A stretch of 64,000 nucleotides of DNA, from positions 124,001 through 188,000 of the forward strand of contig BPKK01000003.1 of the NCBI GenBank assembly GCA_026005095.1, written 5' to 3'. Source of the stretch: Silanimonas sp. GTDB taxonomy: Bacteria > Pseudomonadota > Gammaproteobacteria > Xanthomonadales > Xanthomonadaceae. The first letter of the stretch is position 1, and every line of letters begins with the position of its first letter. Positions 16,758 to 24,730 of the stretch are shown here, piece after piece. A program made the translations under genes and the position numbers. Below the pieces are notes generated by a model. The model made no database searches. It saw only the letters and a program-made list of their open reading frames with translations, and was not told the DNA's origin.

Positions 16758-17018
16758 TCAGGCGGCGCGCTGGGCGGTGATGAAGGCCGCCAGGCTGTCG
16801 ACCGAGGCGAAATGCCGGCGGTTGTCGGCGGCATCGGCGGAGAGCTGCACCCCGAAGCGCTTCTGCAGGGCAAGACCGAGTTCCAGGGCGTCGATCGAGT
16901 CCAGCCCAAGGCCATCCACGAACAGCGGGGCGCTGCTATCGATGTCCTCGACCCGAAGGTCCTCCAGCGCCAGCGACTCGATGATCAGCTCCTTGATCTC
17001 CCGTACCAGTGCGTCCAT
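16758..17018 (-). CDS. apeE: acyl carrier protein (ApeE type)
   Basis: 86 residues from the ATG at 17018, preceded 9 bases upstream by GAGG; a TTG three codons earlier is possible. The attachment Ser is in GLGLDSIDALELG. The N-terminal helix is unusually acidic. Its first 83 bases overlap the 3' end of the upstream acyltransferase gene in a different frame. Confidence 0.85.
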   Translation of the reverse strand: MDALVREIKELIIESLALEDLRVEDIDSSAPLFVDGLGLDSIDALELGLALQKRFGVQLSADAADNRRHFASVDSLAAFITAQRAA

Positions 17019-17784
17019 CCGCTCCAACCTCGAAGAAAAACCGCTTCAGCCAGTCCGTGACATCCCGGGCCTGCGCGGCCTCTCCCCGTCCCGGATCGGT
17101 CAGGGATGTGACGGAAATGTCGTCATGCACCCGAATCGTAACGTGAAAACGGCGTGTTGGCACCCGATACCAGGGCAGGCCCTTGCTCAGGGTGGGAGGA
17201 TCGCAGCGGATCGTCACCGGAGTGATATCGATCCTCCCACGTACGGCGATGTTAGCCGCACCCCGCTGGAGCACCGGCGGCTGTCCGGGGCGGGTGCGGG
17301 TGCCCTCGGGAAAGATGACGAGGCAGCTGCCGGTCCGGATCGAGCGGATGCAGTCCTCCACCAGTTCCGGGCCACCGGCATTGCTGATGTAGTCGGTGGC
17401 ACGTACCGGCCCGCGGGTGAAGGGATTGGAGAACAGCCCGGCGCGCACCACACAGTCGGCGTTCGGCAGGCGCGAGATCAGAAACACCACGTCGATCAGG
17501 GTCGGGTGGTTGGCCAGCACCAGCAGGCCCGACCGGGCCAGCTTCTCCTCGCCGTGGAACTCATAGGTGAGCACACCGAGCCGGCGCATACCCTCGATGA
17601 AGGCGGCGAAGCTGCGCTGCACCACCCGCCGGGCGGCCAGCCGGCGGGCCAACGGATCGCGGTGGTGGCGCCAGCGGATCCAGGGAAAGACGAAGGCCCA
17701 GAACAGCAGCCCGCCGAGGCCGAAGCTCAGGAAACTGAAGCCCGTGGCGAGGATGCGCCAGGCCCGGTCGAGTTCAGCCCGCAT
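16936..17784 (-). CDS. apeD: lysophospholipid (PlsC-type) acyltransferase, ApeD
   Basis: 282 residues. An N-terminal membrane segment is followed by PlsC motifs HX4D (ANHPTLIDVV) and FPEGTRTR. It probably acylates the polyene carrier lipid at the inner membrane. The ATG at 17784 overlaps apeC by 11 bases. The last 30 or so residues (Gly/Arg-rich, no family pattern) come from an out-of-phase overlap with the apeE coding region. This suggests that the functional domain ends near DWLKRFFFE and that the stop was lost or displaced. Confidence 0.8.
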   Translation of the reverse strand: MRAELDRAWRILATGFSFLSFGLGGLLFWAFVFPWIRWRHHRDPLARRLAARRVVQRSFAAFIEGMRRLGVLTYEFHGEEKLARSGLLVLANHPTLIDVVFLISRLPNADCVVRAGLFSNPFTRGPVRATDYISNAGGPELVEDCIRSIRTGSCLVIFPEGTRTRPGQPPVLQRGAANIAVRGRIDITPVTIRCDPPTLSKGLPWYRVPTRRFHVTIRVHDDISVTSLTDPGRGEAAQARDVTDWLKRFFFEVGADGRTGTGDQGADHRVAGAGGPSGRGHR

Positions 17785-18523
17785 GCCGCCAGCACCAGCC
17801 CCCGTCATCGGCCTTGACCGTCCAGACCGCTGTCGGGGCGAGCAGGTAGGCCAGCACGGCCAGCCCATGCGGCAGATCCGCCACCCCGGGGACAGCGCCC
17901 CCCCTCTCCCCTGCCCCGGGCTGGAGTTGGAAGCCGCCCGTAGGGGCCGGCGCGATCCGCAACGCCCAAGCGAAGGGAATGGCAGGCTCGTCCGCATCGC
18001 GGGCGAACAAGGCCGGCGGCGGCTCGTCGAACACCACCAGCAGCACCTCGTGATGGCCCTCGTCGAGGTAGGCCAGCGCCTCCCACAGCCCGGCCTCGGC
18101 ACTGCAGCGGCCGCCGGCCACGGCGCTGTAGGGCGCCGTGCTGCCGCGGGCGATGCCGTACTGCGCGGCCACGGCGTTGTGTACCGAGAGCCCGAACTGG
18201 GTGGGCGAGAGCGGCTCGCCCCGATCCAGGGCCTCGAGCAGGCCCACGCTGCGCAGCACATCGCCATGGCGGGAGGCGAAGACCATGGGGCGGCGGGCGA
18301 AGTCGGGGGCCTCGCCCTGCCCGTCCACCGCATAGGCCACTTCCAGGGCCAGCCGGCCGACACGCTCCACGCGCCGGCGCTGCATCGCCGGCATCGCCGC
18401 CAGCGGCGCCTCCAGCGCCCCTTTGGGGGGAACGGGGTGGCGCGCCCAGGCCTGCCAGTCCCCGGCCTCGCGCAGGCCCGGGGCGAGCGCGGCCCAGTGG
18501 AGGATCTGGAAGCCCGGCCGCAT
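17774..18523 (-). CDS. apeC: ketosynthase-like chain length factor, ApeC type
   Basis: 249 residues, matching only the N-terminal half of a KS (Ketoacyl-synt_2-like). There is no TACSSG nucleophile; the equivalent region reads YSAVAGGRCSAEAG. Members of this group act as the inactive partner of ApeO in an ApeO:ApeC heterodimer. It is the first gene of the pigment operon. Only 2 bases separate its start from the stop of the omega-amidase gene, so the operon promoter is not immediately upstream. Confidence 0.8.
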   Translation of the reverse strand: MRPGFQILHWAALAPGLREAGDWQAWARHPVPPKGALEAPLAAMPAMQRRRVERVGRLALEVAYAVDGQGEAPDFARRPMVFASRHGDVLRSVGLLEALDRGEPLSPTQFGLSVHNAVAAQYGIARGSTAPYSAVAGGRCSAEAGLWEALAYLDEGHHEVLLVVFDEPPPALFARDADEPAIPFAWALRIAPAPTGGFQLQPGAGERGGAVPGVADLPHGLAVLAYLLAPTAVWTVKADDGGWCWRHAG

Positions 18524-18525
18524 CG

Positions 18526-19386
18526 TCAGAGACGCAGCACGAAGTCGTCGGCATCGAGCTGCGCCGGGAAGCGCTCGCGATGCCCGCGGAGCTGTTCGGC
18601 GCTGAACACCGCTTCCAGCACACGCTCCCCGGCATCGCCCTCGACCAGCGGCTGGCCGAGCGGATCCAGCGCGACGGAATCGCCGCGGTAGGCAATGCCA
18701 TTGCCGTCGGTGCCGACGCGATTCACGCCGATCACGCAGGCCAGGTTCTCGATGGCACGAGCGCGCAGCAGGGTCGTCCAGGCGTATGCCCGTGCCGCCG
18801 GCCAGTTCGCCACGAAAAGTGCGAGGTCGTAGTCGAAGGCGCCCGGGCGGGTGGCATCGAAACGGTTGCGGATATACACCGGGAAGCGCAGGTCGTAACA
18901 GATCTGCAGGAAGATCCGCCAGCCGCGCCAGTCGACGAACACGCGCCGGCCTCCGGCCGCATAGCGTTCGTGCTCCTTCGCCATGCGGAACAGGTGGCGC
19001 TTGTCGTAATGCACGAGGCCGCCCTCCGGCGTGGCGAACAGCAGGCGGTTGTAGACGCCCGGCGCGATACCCTCGGCCTCGGCCTGCGCGCCCTCCACCC
19101 GCAGTTGCACGCTGCCGCAGACGGCGGCATCGAGCGCCTTCGCCTGCTCCCTGATCCAGGCCACGGTCGGGCCCTGCATGTCCTCGGCGCTCGCGAGCGC
19201 CTCGTTGCTGAAGCCCGAGGTGAAGGTCTCCGGCAGCACCACGAGATCGCTGCGGCCGGCGAGCGGCGCGATCAGCCCACCGTAGTAGGCGCGGTTGCCC
19301 GCCGGGTCGTGCCAGCGGGTGTCGCCCTGCACCAGGGCAACGCGCAGGTCGCGCTCGGGATCGGGGGAAGACGCGGCGGCAGACAT
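18526..19386 (-). CDS. omega-amidase / carbon-nitrogen hydrolase (YafV type)
   Basis: 286 residues, nitrilase superfamily. The catalytic Glu is in LPETF, Lys in HYDKRHLF and Cys in QICYDLRFPVY. YafV/Nit2 enzymes hydrolyse the omega-amide of alpha-ketoglutaramate or alpha-ketosuccinamate. The adjacent upstream aminotransferase would generate such keto-acid amides from glutamine, so the pair fits glutamine-driven transamination, for example methionine salvage. The ATG at 19386 is preferred; a TTG at 19392 in the same frame would add two residues. Confidence 0.85.
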   Translation of the reverse strand: MSAAASSPDPERDLRVALVQGDTRWHDPAGNRAYYGGLIAPLAGRSDLVVLPETFTSGFSNEALASAEDMQGPTVAWIREQAKALDAAVCGSVQLRVEGAQAEAEGIAPGVYNRLLFATPEGGLVHYDKRHLFRMAKEHERYAAGGRRVFVDWRGWRIFLQICYDLRFPVYIRNRFDATRPGAFDYDLALFVANWPAARAYAWTTLLRARAIENLACVIGVNRVGTDGNGIAYRGDSVALDPLGQPLVEGDAGERVLEAVFSAEQLRGHRERFPAQLDADDFVLRL

Positions 19387-19396
19387 CGGCAAGGTC

Positions 19397-20548
19397 TCAG
19401 AGTCGCATCAGCCGCTCGATGGCGGCATCCAGCGTGGCCTCGTTCTTGGCGAAGCACAGGCGCGCCAGGCGCTGGCCCGCGGGCGGCCGCTCGTAGAACG
19501 GCGACAGCGGGATGGCGGTAACACCCTTCTCGATGGTGAGCCAGCGGCAGAACGCAAGATCGTCCAGATCGCTCACCGCCGAGTAATCGACGAGCTGGAA
19601 GTAGCCCCCCGGCACCGGCAGGGGCTTCAGCTTCGTCCCGGACAGCTGAGCCGCGAAGCGATCGCGCTTGGCCTGGTAGAAGGCGCCGAGTTCCTCGTAG
19701 TGCTCCGGGTACTTCTCGATCATCTCGGCGAAGGCCCACTGCGCCGGAGTGAAGGTGCAGAACGTGTTGTACTGGTGCACCTTGCGGAACTCGGCGGTGA
19801 GCGCGGGGGGGGCCACGCAGTAGCCCACCTTCCAGCCGGTGCAGTGGTAGGTCTTGCCGAAGCTGCTGATGACGAAGGCACGCGCGGCAAGCTCGGGATA
19901 GCGAAGCACGCTCTCGTGAACGCGGCCATCGAACACGATGTGCTCATAGACCTCATCGGAGAGCAGCAGCACCTGCGGGAAATCGGCCACGAAGCGCAGG
20001 AGCTCGGCGATGTCACCCGCGTCGAACATCGCCCCCGAGGGGTTGTGCGGCGTGTTGAACAGGAACAGCCGGGTCTTCGGCGTCACCGCGGCGCGCACCG
20101 CGGGCCAGTCCACGGCGAAGGTGGCCGGATCGAGCGGGACATGCACCGCGCGACCGCCGGCAAGATCGATGGCCGGCTCGTAGCAGTCGTAGCAGGGGTC
20201 GAGGACGATCACTTCCTCGCCCGGCCGGACGACGGCGGCAATCACATCGAAGATCGCCTCGCTGGCTCCCGAGGTCACGGTGATCTCGGTCTCCGGGTCC
20301 GGACGCCGGCCGTAACAGCGCAGGGTCTTGTCGGCGATAGCCTGGCGCAGGGCCGGCACCCCGGCCATATGGGCGTACTGGTTCTTGCCTTCTGCCATGG
20401 CACGGGCCAGGGCCTCGCGCAGCGGCACTGGCACCTCGAAATCGGGGAAGCCCTGGCCGAGGTTCACGGCTCCGTGCTCGGCGGCGAGCACGCTCATCAC
20501 GGTGAAGATGGTGGTGCCAACCTTCGGCAGCTTGGTGTCGATCTGCAT
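19397..20548 (-). CDS. class I PLP aminotransferase (methionine/glutamine type, YbdL-like)
   Basis: 383 residues, fold type I. The PLP-binding Lys is in SSFGKTYHCTGWK. NLGQGFPDF and NTPHNPSG are typical of the kynurenine/glutamine transaminase K and YbdL group. It transaminates aromatic or sulfur amino acids in the cytoplasm. Tight linkage with the omega-amidase supports glutamine as amino donor. The 68-base gap upstream contains TATCAT (minus strand, 20592-20597) as a weak -10 element. A C8 homopolymer lies in the coding strand near 19805-19812. Confidence 0.87.
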   Translation of the reverse strand: MQIDTKLPKVGTTIFTVMSVLAAEHGAVNLGQGFPDFEVPVPLREALARAMAEGKNQYAHMAGVPALRQAIADKTLRCYGRRPDPETEITVTSGASEAIFDVIAAVVRPGEEVIVLDPCYDCYEPAIDLAGGRAVHVPLDPATFAVDWPAVRAAVTPKTRLFLFNTPHNPSGAMFDAGDIAELLRFVADFPQVLLLSDEVYEHIVFDGRVHESVLRYPELAARAFVISSFGKTYHCTGWKVGYCVAPPALTAEFRKVHQYNTFCTFTPAQWAFAEMIEKYPEHYEELGAFYQAKRDRFAAQLSGTKLKPLPVPGGYFQLVDYSAVSDLDDLAFCRWLTIEKGVTAIPLSPFYERPPAGQRLARLCFAKNEATLDAAIERLMRL

Positions 20549-20616
20549 GCGGATGCCCGGAAGCGAGGAGACCGGCTCGAGGCCGGCCGGCGATGATAAA
20601 CGCAGTGCCCGCCGCC

Positions 20617-23600
20617 TCAGTCGATGGCGCAGCCCTGCAGGCCGCCGAGCGGGATCACGGCGTCGTCCACATCCCAGCTACCAGCCACTCCGGCGCCGAA
20701 GCTGCCCTGCAGGCGGATACGGCGCAGCACCCCGCCCTCATAGGTACGCACGAGGCTGCCGAAAGCCCGCTTCACGGGTTCGCCAAGACGCGGGCAGAGC
20801 GGGCAGAAGCCGTTGTACTGCAGGGCCGGCAGGGTTTCGATGGCGGTATTGCTGCCGCTGTCGATCTGGGCGGCGATGAACCGCGGCACGCCACGGGCAT
20901 CGTAGATGAAGGCCGCGTAGAACTCGGCCACCGGGAAGAGCTGCACGCTGTAGCCGGTACCGGCACGCACCGGGTCGAACCAGTTGCCGCTGGCATCCGG
21001 CGTGCCGCCCGCCACCGTCGGACAGCCACGGCCGAAGGGCAGGAAAGGCTCCGAGCCGGTCTGCCCATCGAGGGTGTAGGTCCAGCGGAAACGGTCACGC
21101 TGCACCGGAGTGAGCCTGCCCTCGCCGACGATGCTCAGGTGATTGCGTGTCCCGTCCCAGGCACTGCGGTAGATCGGGGTACGCCAGAGGCCATCCGCGC
21201 CGGGCTGCGGTCCCTGCAGGTAGTACCAGGTCGGCGTGCCGTCCTGCAGGTAGGTGAACCAGACCCCGGCGATCTCGCTGCCGGCCGGATAGAGGAACAG
21301 GCCGTGTCCGGAACGGCCGGTGTTGAAGTACCCGCCAGGGCGCACTTCCGGGGCCACGGCCTGGATCTTGGCCCGCACCTCCAGCGTCAGGGGCTGGCCG
21401 CTGGTGTTCACCGGGGTGAGATACCAGCGCCCCGGCGTGGGCTGGGTCACGGTAATGCGCTTGCTGCCCCCGGGGCCGGTGGCGCTGCGCAAAGCCTCGC
21501 CGCGCGGCGGGGCCGGCAGGATGCCGGAATCGGTATCGGGCAGGGCCGCCCAGGGGCGCAGAGCAAGGAACAGGTCGTGGCTGGCCGCTGCCGAGGTTTC
21601 GACCACGAGTTCGCTGCTGCCGGACGGCACATCGATGAAAAGCAGTTCGTGGCTGCCACCCGCCGGCAGAGTGAAGGACTGCGGCCGGTCGTTCGCCAGG
21701 GCCAGCGGCGCCATCGGGCCGGCCGCACGGGTGAAGGTGTAGGGCACCACGCCCATCGGCTGCTCGCCCGGGGCGGCATACACCAGCAAGGCCCCCCGGC
21801 GCACCTCCCCTGGCTGGACGTGAGGGTCGATCCAGCCGACACGCAGGGCCGACGCCTCGTTCGGCGCTGCCGTGCCCGGCCCGGTGACCACCAACCGCGC
21901 CGGCGCATCCCCGGCGGCCGGTACCAGCGGCAGCACGCTGTGGGTGACGGTGAAACTGCCCGTACCGCTGCGGTTCCATACCATCGCCCAGTAGCTGCGC
22001 GCCCCCCCAGTACCGGGATGCTCGACCTCGAGCACGCAGCGCGTGGCCGATTCGCACAGCTGGTTGCGCGACCCCGGGCTGCCGCCATTGCCCACCAGCA
22101 GTGAGGTCTGGGTGCCACCCGGTACCTGCAGGTCGACCTCAATGCGATAGCGGGCCGGCTGCCCCAGCGAGGGTACGGTGATGCGATGCCAGCCGACGCC
22201 ATTGCTGAGGTTGTCGTAGCGCTCGGTCGGCGTGGGATCGGGCCCGAGTGTGTAGGGGGTGGCAGTGAGGCCCACCAGGGCCGTGCCGGCGAAGCGAGCC
22301 CGCGGCAGGGGCAGGGAGAGCCCCGGCAGCAGCACGTCGAAATGGCCTTGGTCGCTCGTCAGCGAACGGCTCTGCGGCCCGGGCAAGCCCGAGACCGGGG
22401 CGCGCAGGGCCACGGGCAGGCGGGTATCCGGACGGCCATCGCCGCTGATACGGCGCAGCACGATGGCGCCGTACACCCAGCGCCCGTAGAGGCCGGGGTC
22501 GTCGATGCGGGCCGAGAACTGCAGAGTCTGCGAGGCACCGGCGGCAAGGACAAAGCCGCTCGTGGGGCTGGTGAGGCTCACCCCGGCCGGCAGTTCGAAC
22601 TCCACGGCATAGCTGCCGCCACCGGCGAGATCGGTGACCCGGCGGCTGAGCGGCGCGCAGGCCGGTTCGCAGTTATCGAAGACCAGGGAGGGCAGGTTGA
22701 GGGCCGCGGGCGCCAGGCTGCCGCCGGAGAACTGTCCTGCCGGCACCTCGAGGGCCAGCGCGGCGCGCACGGCACGGGCGAGGTCGATCACCCCGCCCCC
22801 CTGCTCGTGGGGATGGGCGGCAGCCCCGGAGGCATCACGCCGCACGGCCGGGCGGGCGGTGGTGACGAGGGCGGAGATGATCTGGTCGGCACGCCAGGCC
22901 GGGTGGGCGGAACGCAGCAGGGCAGCAGCGCCGGCCACATGCGGTGAGGCCATCGAGGTACCGGTCAGGGTGGCATCACCGCTGCCCTGGTGGGCGGCCG
23001 AGAGGATGCTGGTGCCGGGAGCAGCGAGATCCGGCTTCAGCACCGCAGGTACGGCACTGGACGGCCCCCGACCGCTGCTGCCGTTGAGCACGTCGGCGAA
23101 GACGGGTTGCACCTCGGCGCTGACGCCATCGATCGAGGCGCGGTGCCCGGTACCGGAAGCCAGCCACTGCAGCACGGCCTGCCCGTCCTGATAGCCGAGA
23201 TGCACGGTGGGGATGCTGTGCTCGTCGGCGACGGTGGATTCGCCCTCGGCCGCAGTGTTGAGCAGCAGGGTGCCGCTGCCGCCCGAGAGCCGGACGTTGT
23301 TGCTCTTCGCCACCCGGGCCTGGACACCGCGGTCGCAGACCACGATCTGGCCATTCCAGCGCCCCGGCCCCCAGGGATTGCTCGCGCCGGTCACCGGCAG
23401 CGTGGTATCGCCGCTGCCCTGGCTGCACAGCGGATGCAGCGGGTCGCGGGCCAGCGGCGCCGGGCCGGTGCCGCCGGTGAGCCCCTCGCCCTCCAGCACG
23501 CCGCCCCCCGGCAGCGGCAGACCGCCGCCCGAGAAGCGCACGCGATTGACGAAACGTCGCCCGTGCGTGGTGTTGGCCACCGAAAGCACCCAGGGCGCAT

Positions 23601-24720
23601 CGCTGGGGCTGGTCACCGTGGCCACGTCCGGCCCGCGGTTGCCGGCGGCCACCGCCACCACGATGCCGGCATTGCGGGCATCCAGCATGGCCAAAGCATT
23701 GCTGCTGCCCCAGGGGTTCACGTTGCCGCCGCCGATCGAGTAGTTGATGACATCGACGCCGTCGGCCACCGCCTGGTTCAGGGCCGCGAGTGTCCAACTG
23801 CCCGCGCAAGCGTCCTTCTCGCAGGCCTTGTAGGAAATCAGGTTGGCGCGCGGCGCCACACCGCGGATCTGGTAGTTCAGCGTGCCGCCACCGGGGAAGC
23901 TGCGCACCCGGTCCACCGGATTGCCCACCGCCGTGCCGGCCACATGCGAGCCATGACCATCGAGGTCGAGGCCATTGTTGGCCTCCGCATCGCCGCTGCC
24001 GGTGGAAAAATCCCAGATGCCGATCAGCTTGGCATTGCAGCTTGCCTGCCCGCTGGCGCACAGACCGAAGAACCGCCCCTTCGGGTTGCTGTGCACATAG
24101 CCATCCGTGGGCGAGACCGCGGCAAAGGAAGGATGCGAGGGATTGATGCCGGTATCGATCACGCCCACCACCACCCCGGCGCCGCGCGCGGCGATGCCCG
24201 CCGCGCCCGACCACAGCTCCGGGGCCTTGATCCAGGCCGTGGCGACATCGTCCTGCGGGCGTTCGATGCGTTCGCGCTCGACCGCCACCACTCCAGGCAC
24301 TCGGGCGAGCACGGCCGCCTCCGCCGCATCGAGTTCGAGCGCCACGCCGTTCAGCACCACGTCGTAGACGAACACCGGCTGCAGGGCGCGGCCCAGGCGC
24401 CGCGAGGCCTCGGCAAGCCGCGACTCGCGGCGCTGCGCCAGCTCAGCGAGGTAGGCCACCGAAGCGGGAGCCTGCACATCCAGCCGGGCCGCGCCGGTGA
24501 CGAGTGGCGAGGTGGCCGCCAGCGCCATGCCGCCACGCTTCGCCACCACGCCGCCGGCATAGGAGGCGAGCGCCGGCTCCTCGAAACGGACGATCCAGCG
24601 CTCGGTCGCCATTACCCCGCCGGTATCCGCCGGCTCCTGGACTCCGGCGGCGGTCGCCGCGCCGCCCCCCAGGGCCAGCGCAAGACCGGTGGCGAGGAGG
24701 TGGCGGCGTGGCAGACGCAT
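20617..24720 (-). CDS. secreted S8 (subtilisin-like) serine protease with PA insert and duplicated C-terminal module
   Basis: 1367 residues. A signal peptide starting with RR (MRLPRRHLLATGLALALG) could use Sec or Tat. An inhibitor I9-like propeptide region precedes the catalytic domain: Asp189 in GVIDTGINPSHPS, His256 in DGHGSHVAGT, Ser near 590 in TGTSMASPHVAGAAA. Between His and Ser lies an insert of about 200 residues with PA-domain character. A beta-rich region follows. From about residue 1125 two copies of a module appear: one with PGGYFNTGRSGHGLFLYP and TPTWYYLQ, one with WFDPVRAGTGYSV and GVPRFI. It is probably an extracellular degradative enzyme. A paralogue lies 10 bases upstream. 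Confidence 0.87.
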   Translation of the reverse strand: MRLPRRHLLATGLALALGGGAATAAGVQEPADTGGVMATERWIVRFEEPALASYAGGVVAKRGGMALAATSPLVTGAARLDVQAPASVAYLAELAQRRESRLAEASRRLGRALQPVFVYDVVLNGVALELDAAEAAVLARVPGVVAVERERIERPQDDVATAWIKAPELWSGAAGIAARGAGVVVGVIDTGINPSHPSFAAVSPTDGYVHSNPKGRFFGLCASGQASCNAKLIGIWDFSTGSGDAEANNGLDLDGHGSHVAGTAVGNPVDRVRSFPGGGTLNYQIRGVAPRANLISYKACEKDACAGSWTLAALNQAVADGVDVINYSIGGGNVNPWGSSNALAMLDARNAGIVVAVAAGNRGPDVATVTSPSDAPWVLSVANTTHGRRFVNRVRFSGGGLPLPGGGVLEGEGLTGGTGPAPLARDPLHPLCSQGSGDTTLPVTGASNPWGPGRWNGQIVVCDRGVQARVAKSNNVRLSGGSGTLLLNTAAEGESTVADEHSIPTVHLGYQDGQAVLQWLASGTGHRASIDGVSAEVQPVFADVLNGSSGRGPSSAVPAVLKPDLAAPGTSILSAAHQGSGDATLTGTSMASPHVAGAAALLRSAHPAWRADQIISALVTTARPAVRRDASGAAAHPHEQGGGVIDLARAVRAALALEVPAGQFSGGSLAPAALNLPSLVFDNCEPACAPLSRRVTDLAGGGSYAVEFELPAGVSLTSPTSGFVLAAGASQTLQFSARIDDPGLYGRWVYGAIVLRRISGDGRPDTRLPVALRAPVSGLPGPQSRSLTSDQGHFDVLLPGLSLPLPRARFAGTALVGLTATPYTLGPDPTPTERYDNLSNGVGWHRITVPSLGQPARYRIEVDLQVPGGTQTSLLVGNGGSPGSRNQLCESATRCVLEVEHPGTGGARSYWAMVWNRSGTGSFTVTHSVLPLVPAAGDAPARLVVTGPGTAAPNEASALRVGWIDPHVQPGEVRRGALLVYAAPGEQPMGVVPYTFTRAAGPMAPLALANDRPQSFTLPAGGSHELLFIDVPSGSSELVVETSAAASHDLFLALRPWAALPDTDSGILPAPPRGEALRSATGPGGSKRITVTQPTPGRWYLTPVNTSGQPLTLEVRAKIQAVAPEVRPGGYFNTGRSGHGLFLYPAGSEIAGVWFTYLQDGTPTWYYLQGPQPGADGLWRTPIYRSAWDGTRNHLSIVGEGRLTPVQRDRFRWTYTLDGQTGSEPFLPFGRGCPTVAGGTPDASGNWFDPVRAGTGYSVQLFPVAEFYAAFIYDARGVPRFIAAQIDSGSNTAIETLPALQYNGFCPLCPRLGEPVKRAFGSLVRTYEGGVLRRIRLQGSFGAGVAGSWDVDDAVIPLGGLQGCAID

Positions 24721-24730
24721 GGCGTTCTCC

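Noticed and set aside
19805-19812. C8 run in the aminotransferase and a similar one at 27412-27419 as phase-variable switches
   Set aside because: Both genes are in frame, housekeeping or secreted enzymes, and runs of eight are expected by chance in 70% GC coding DNA.
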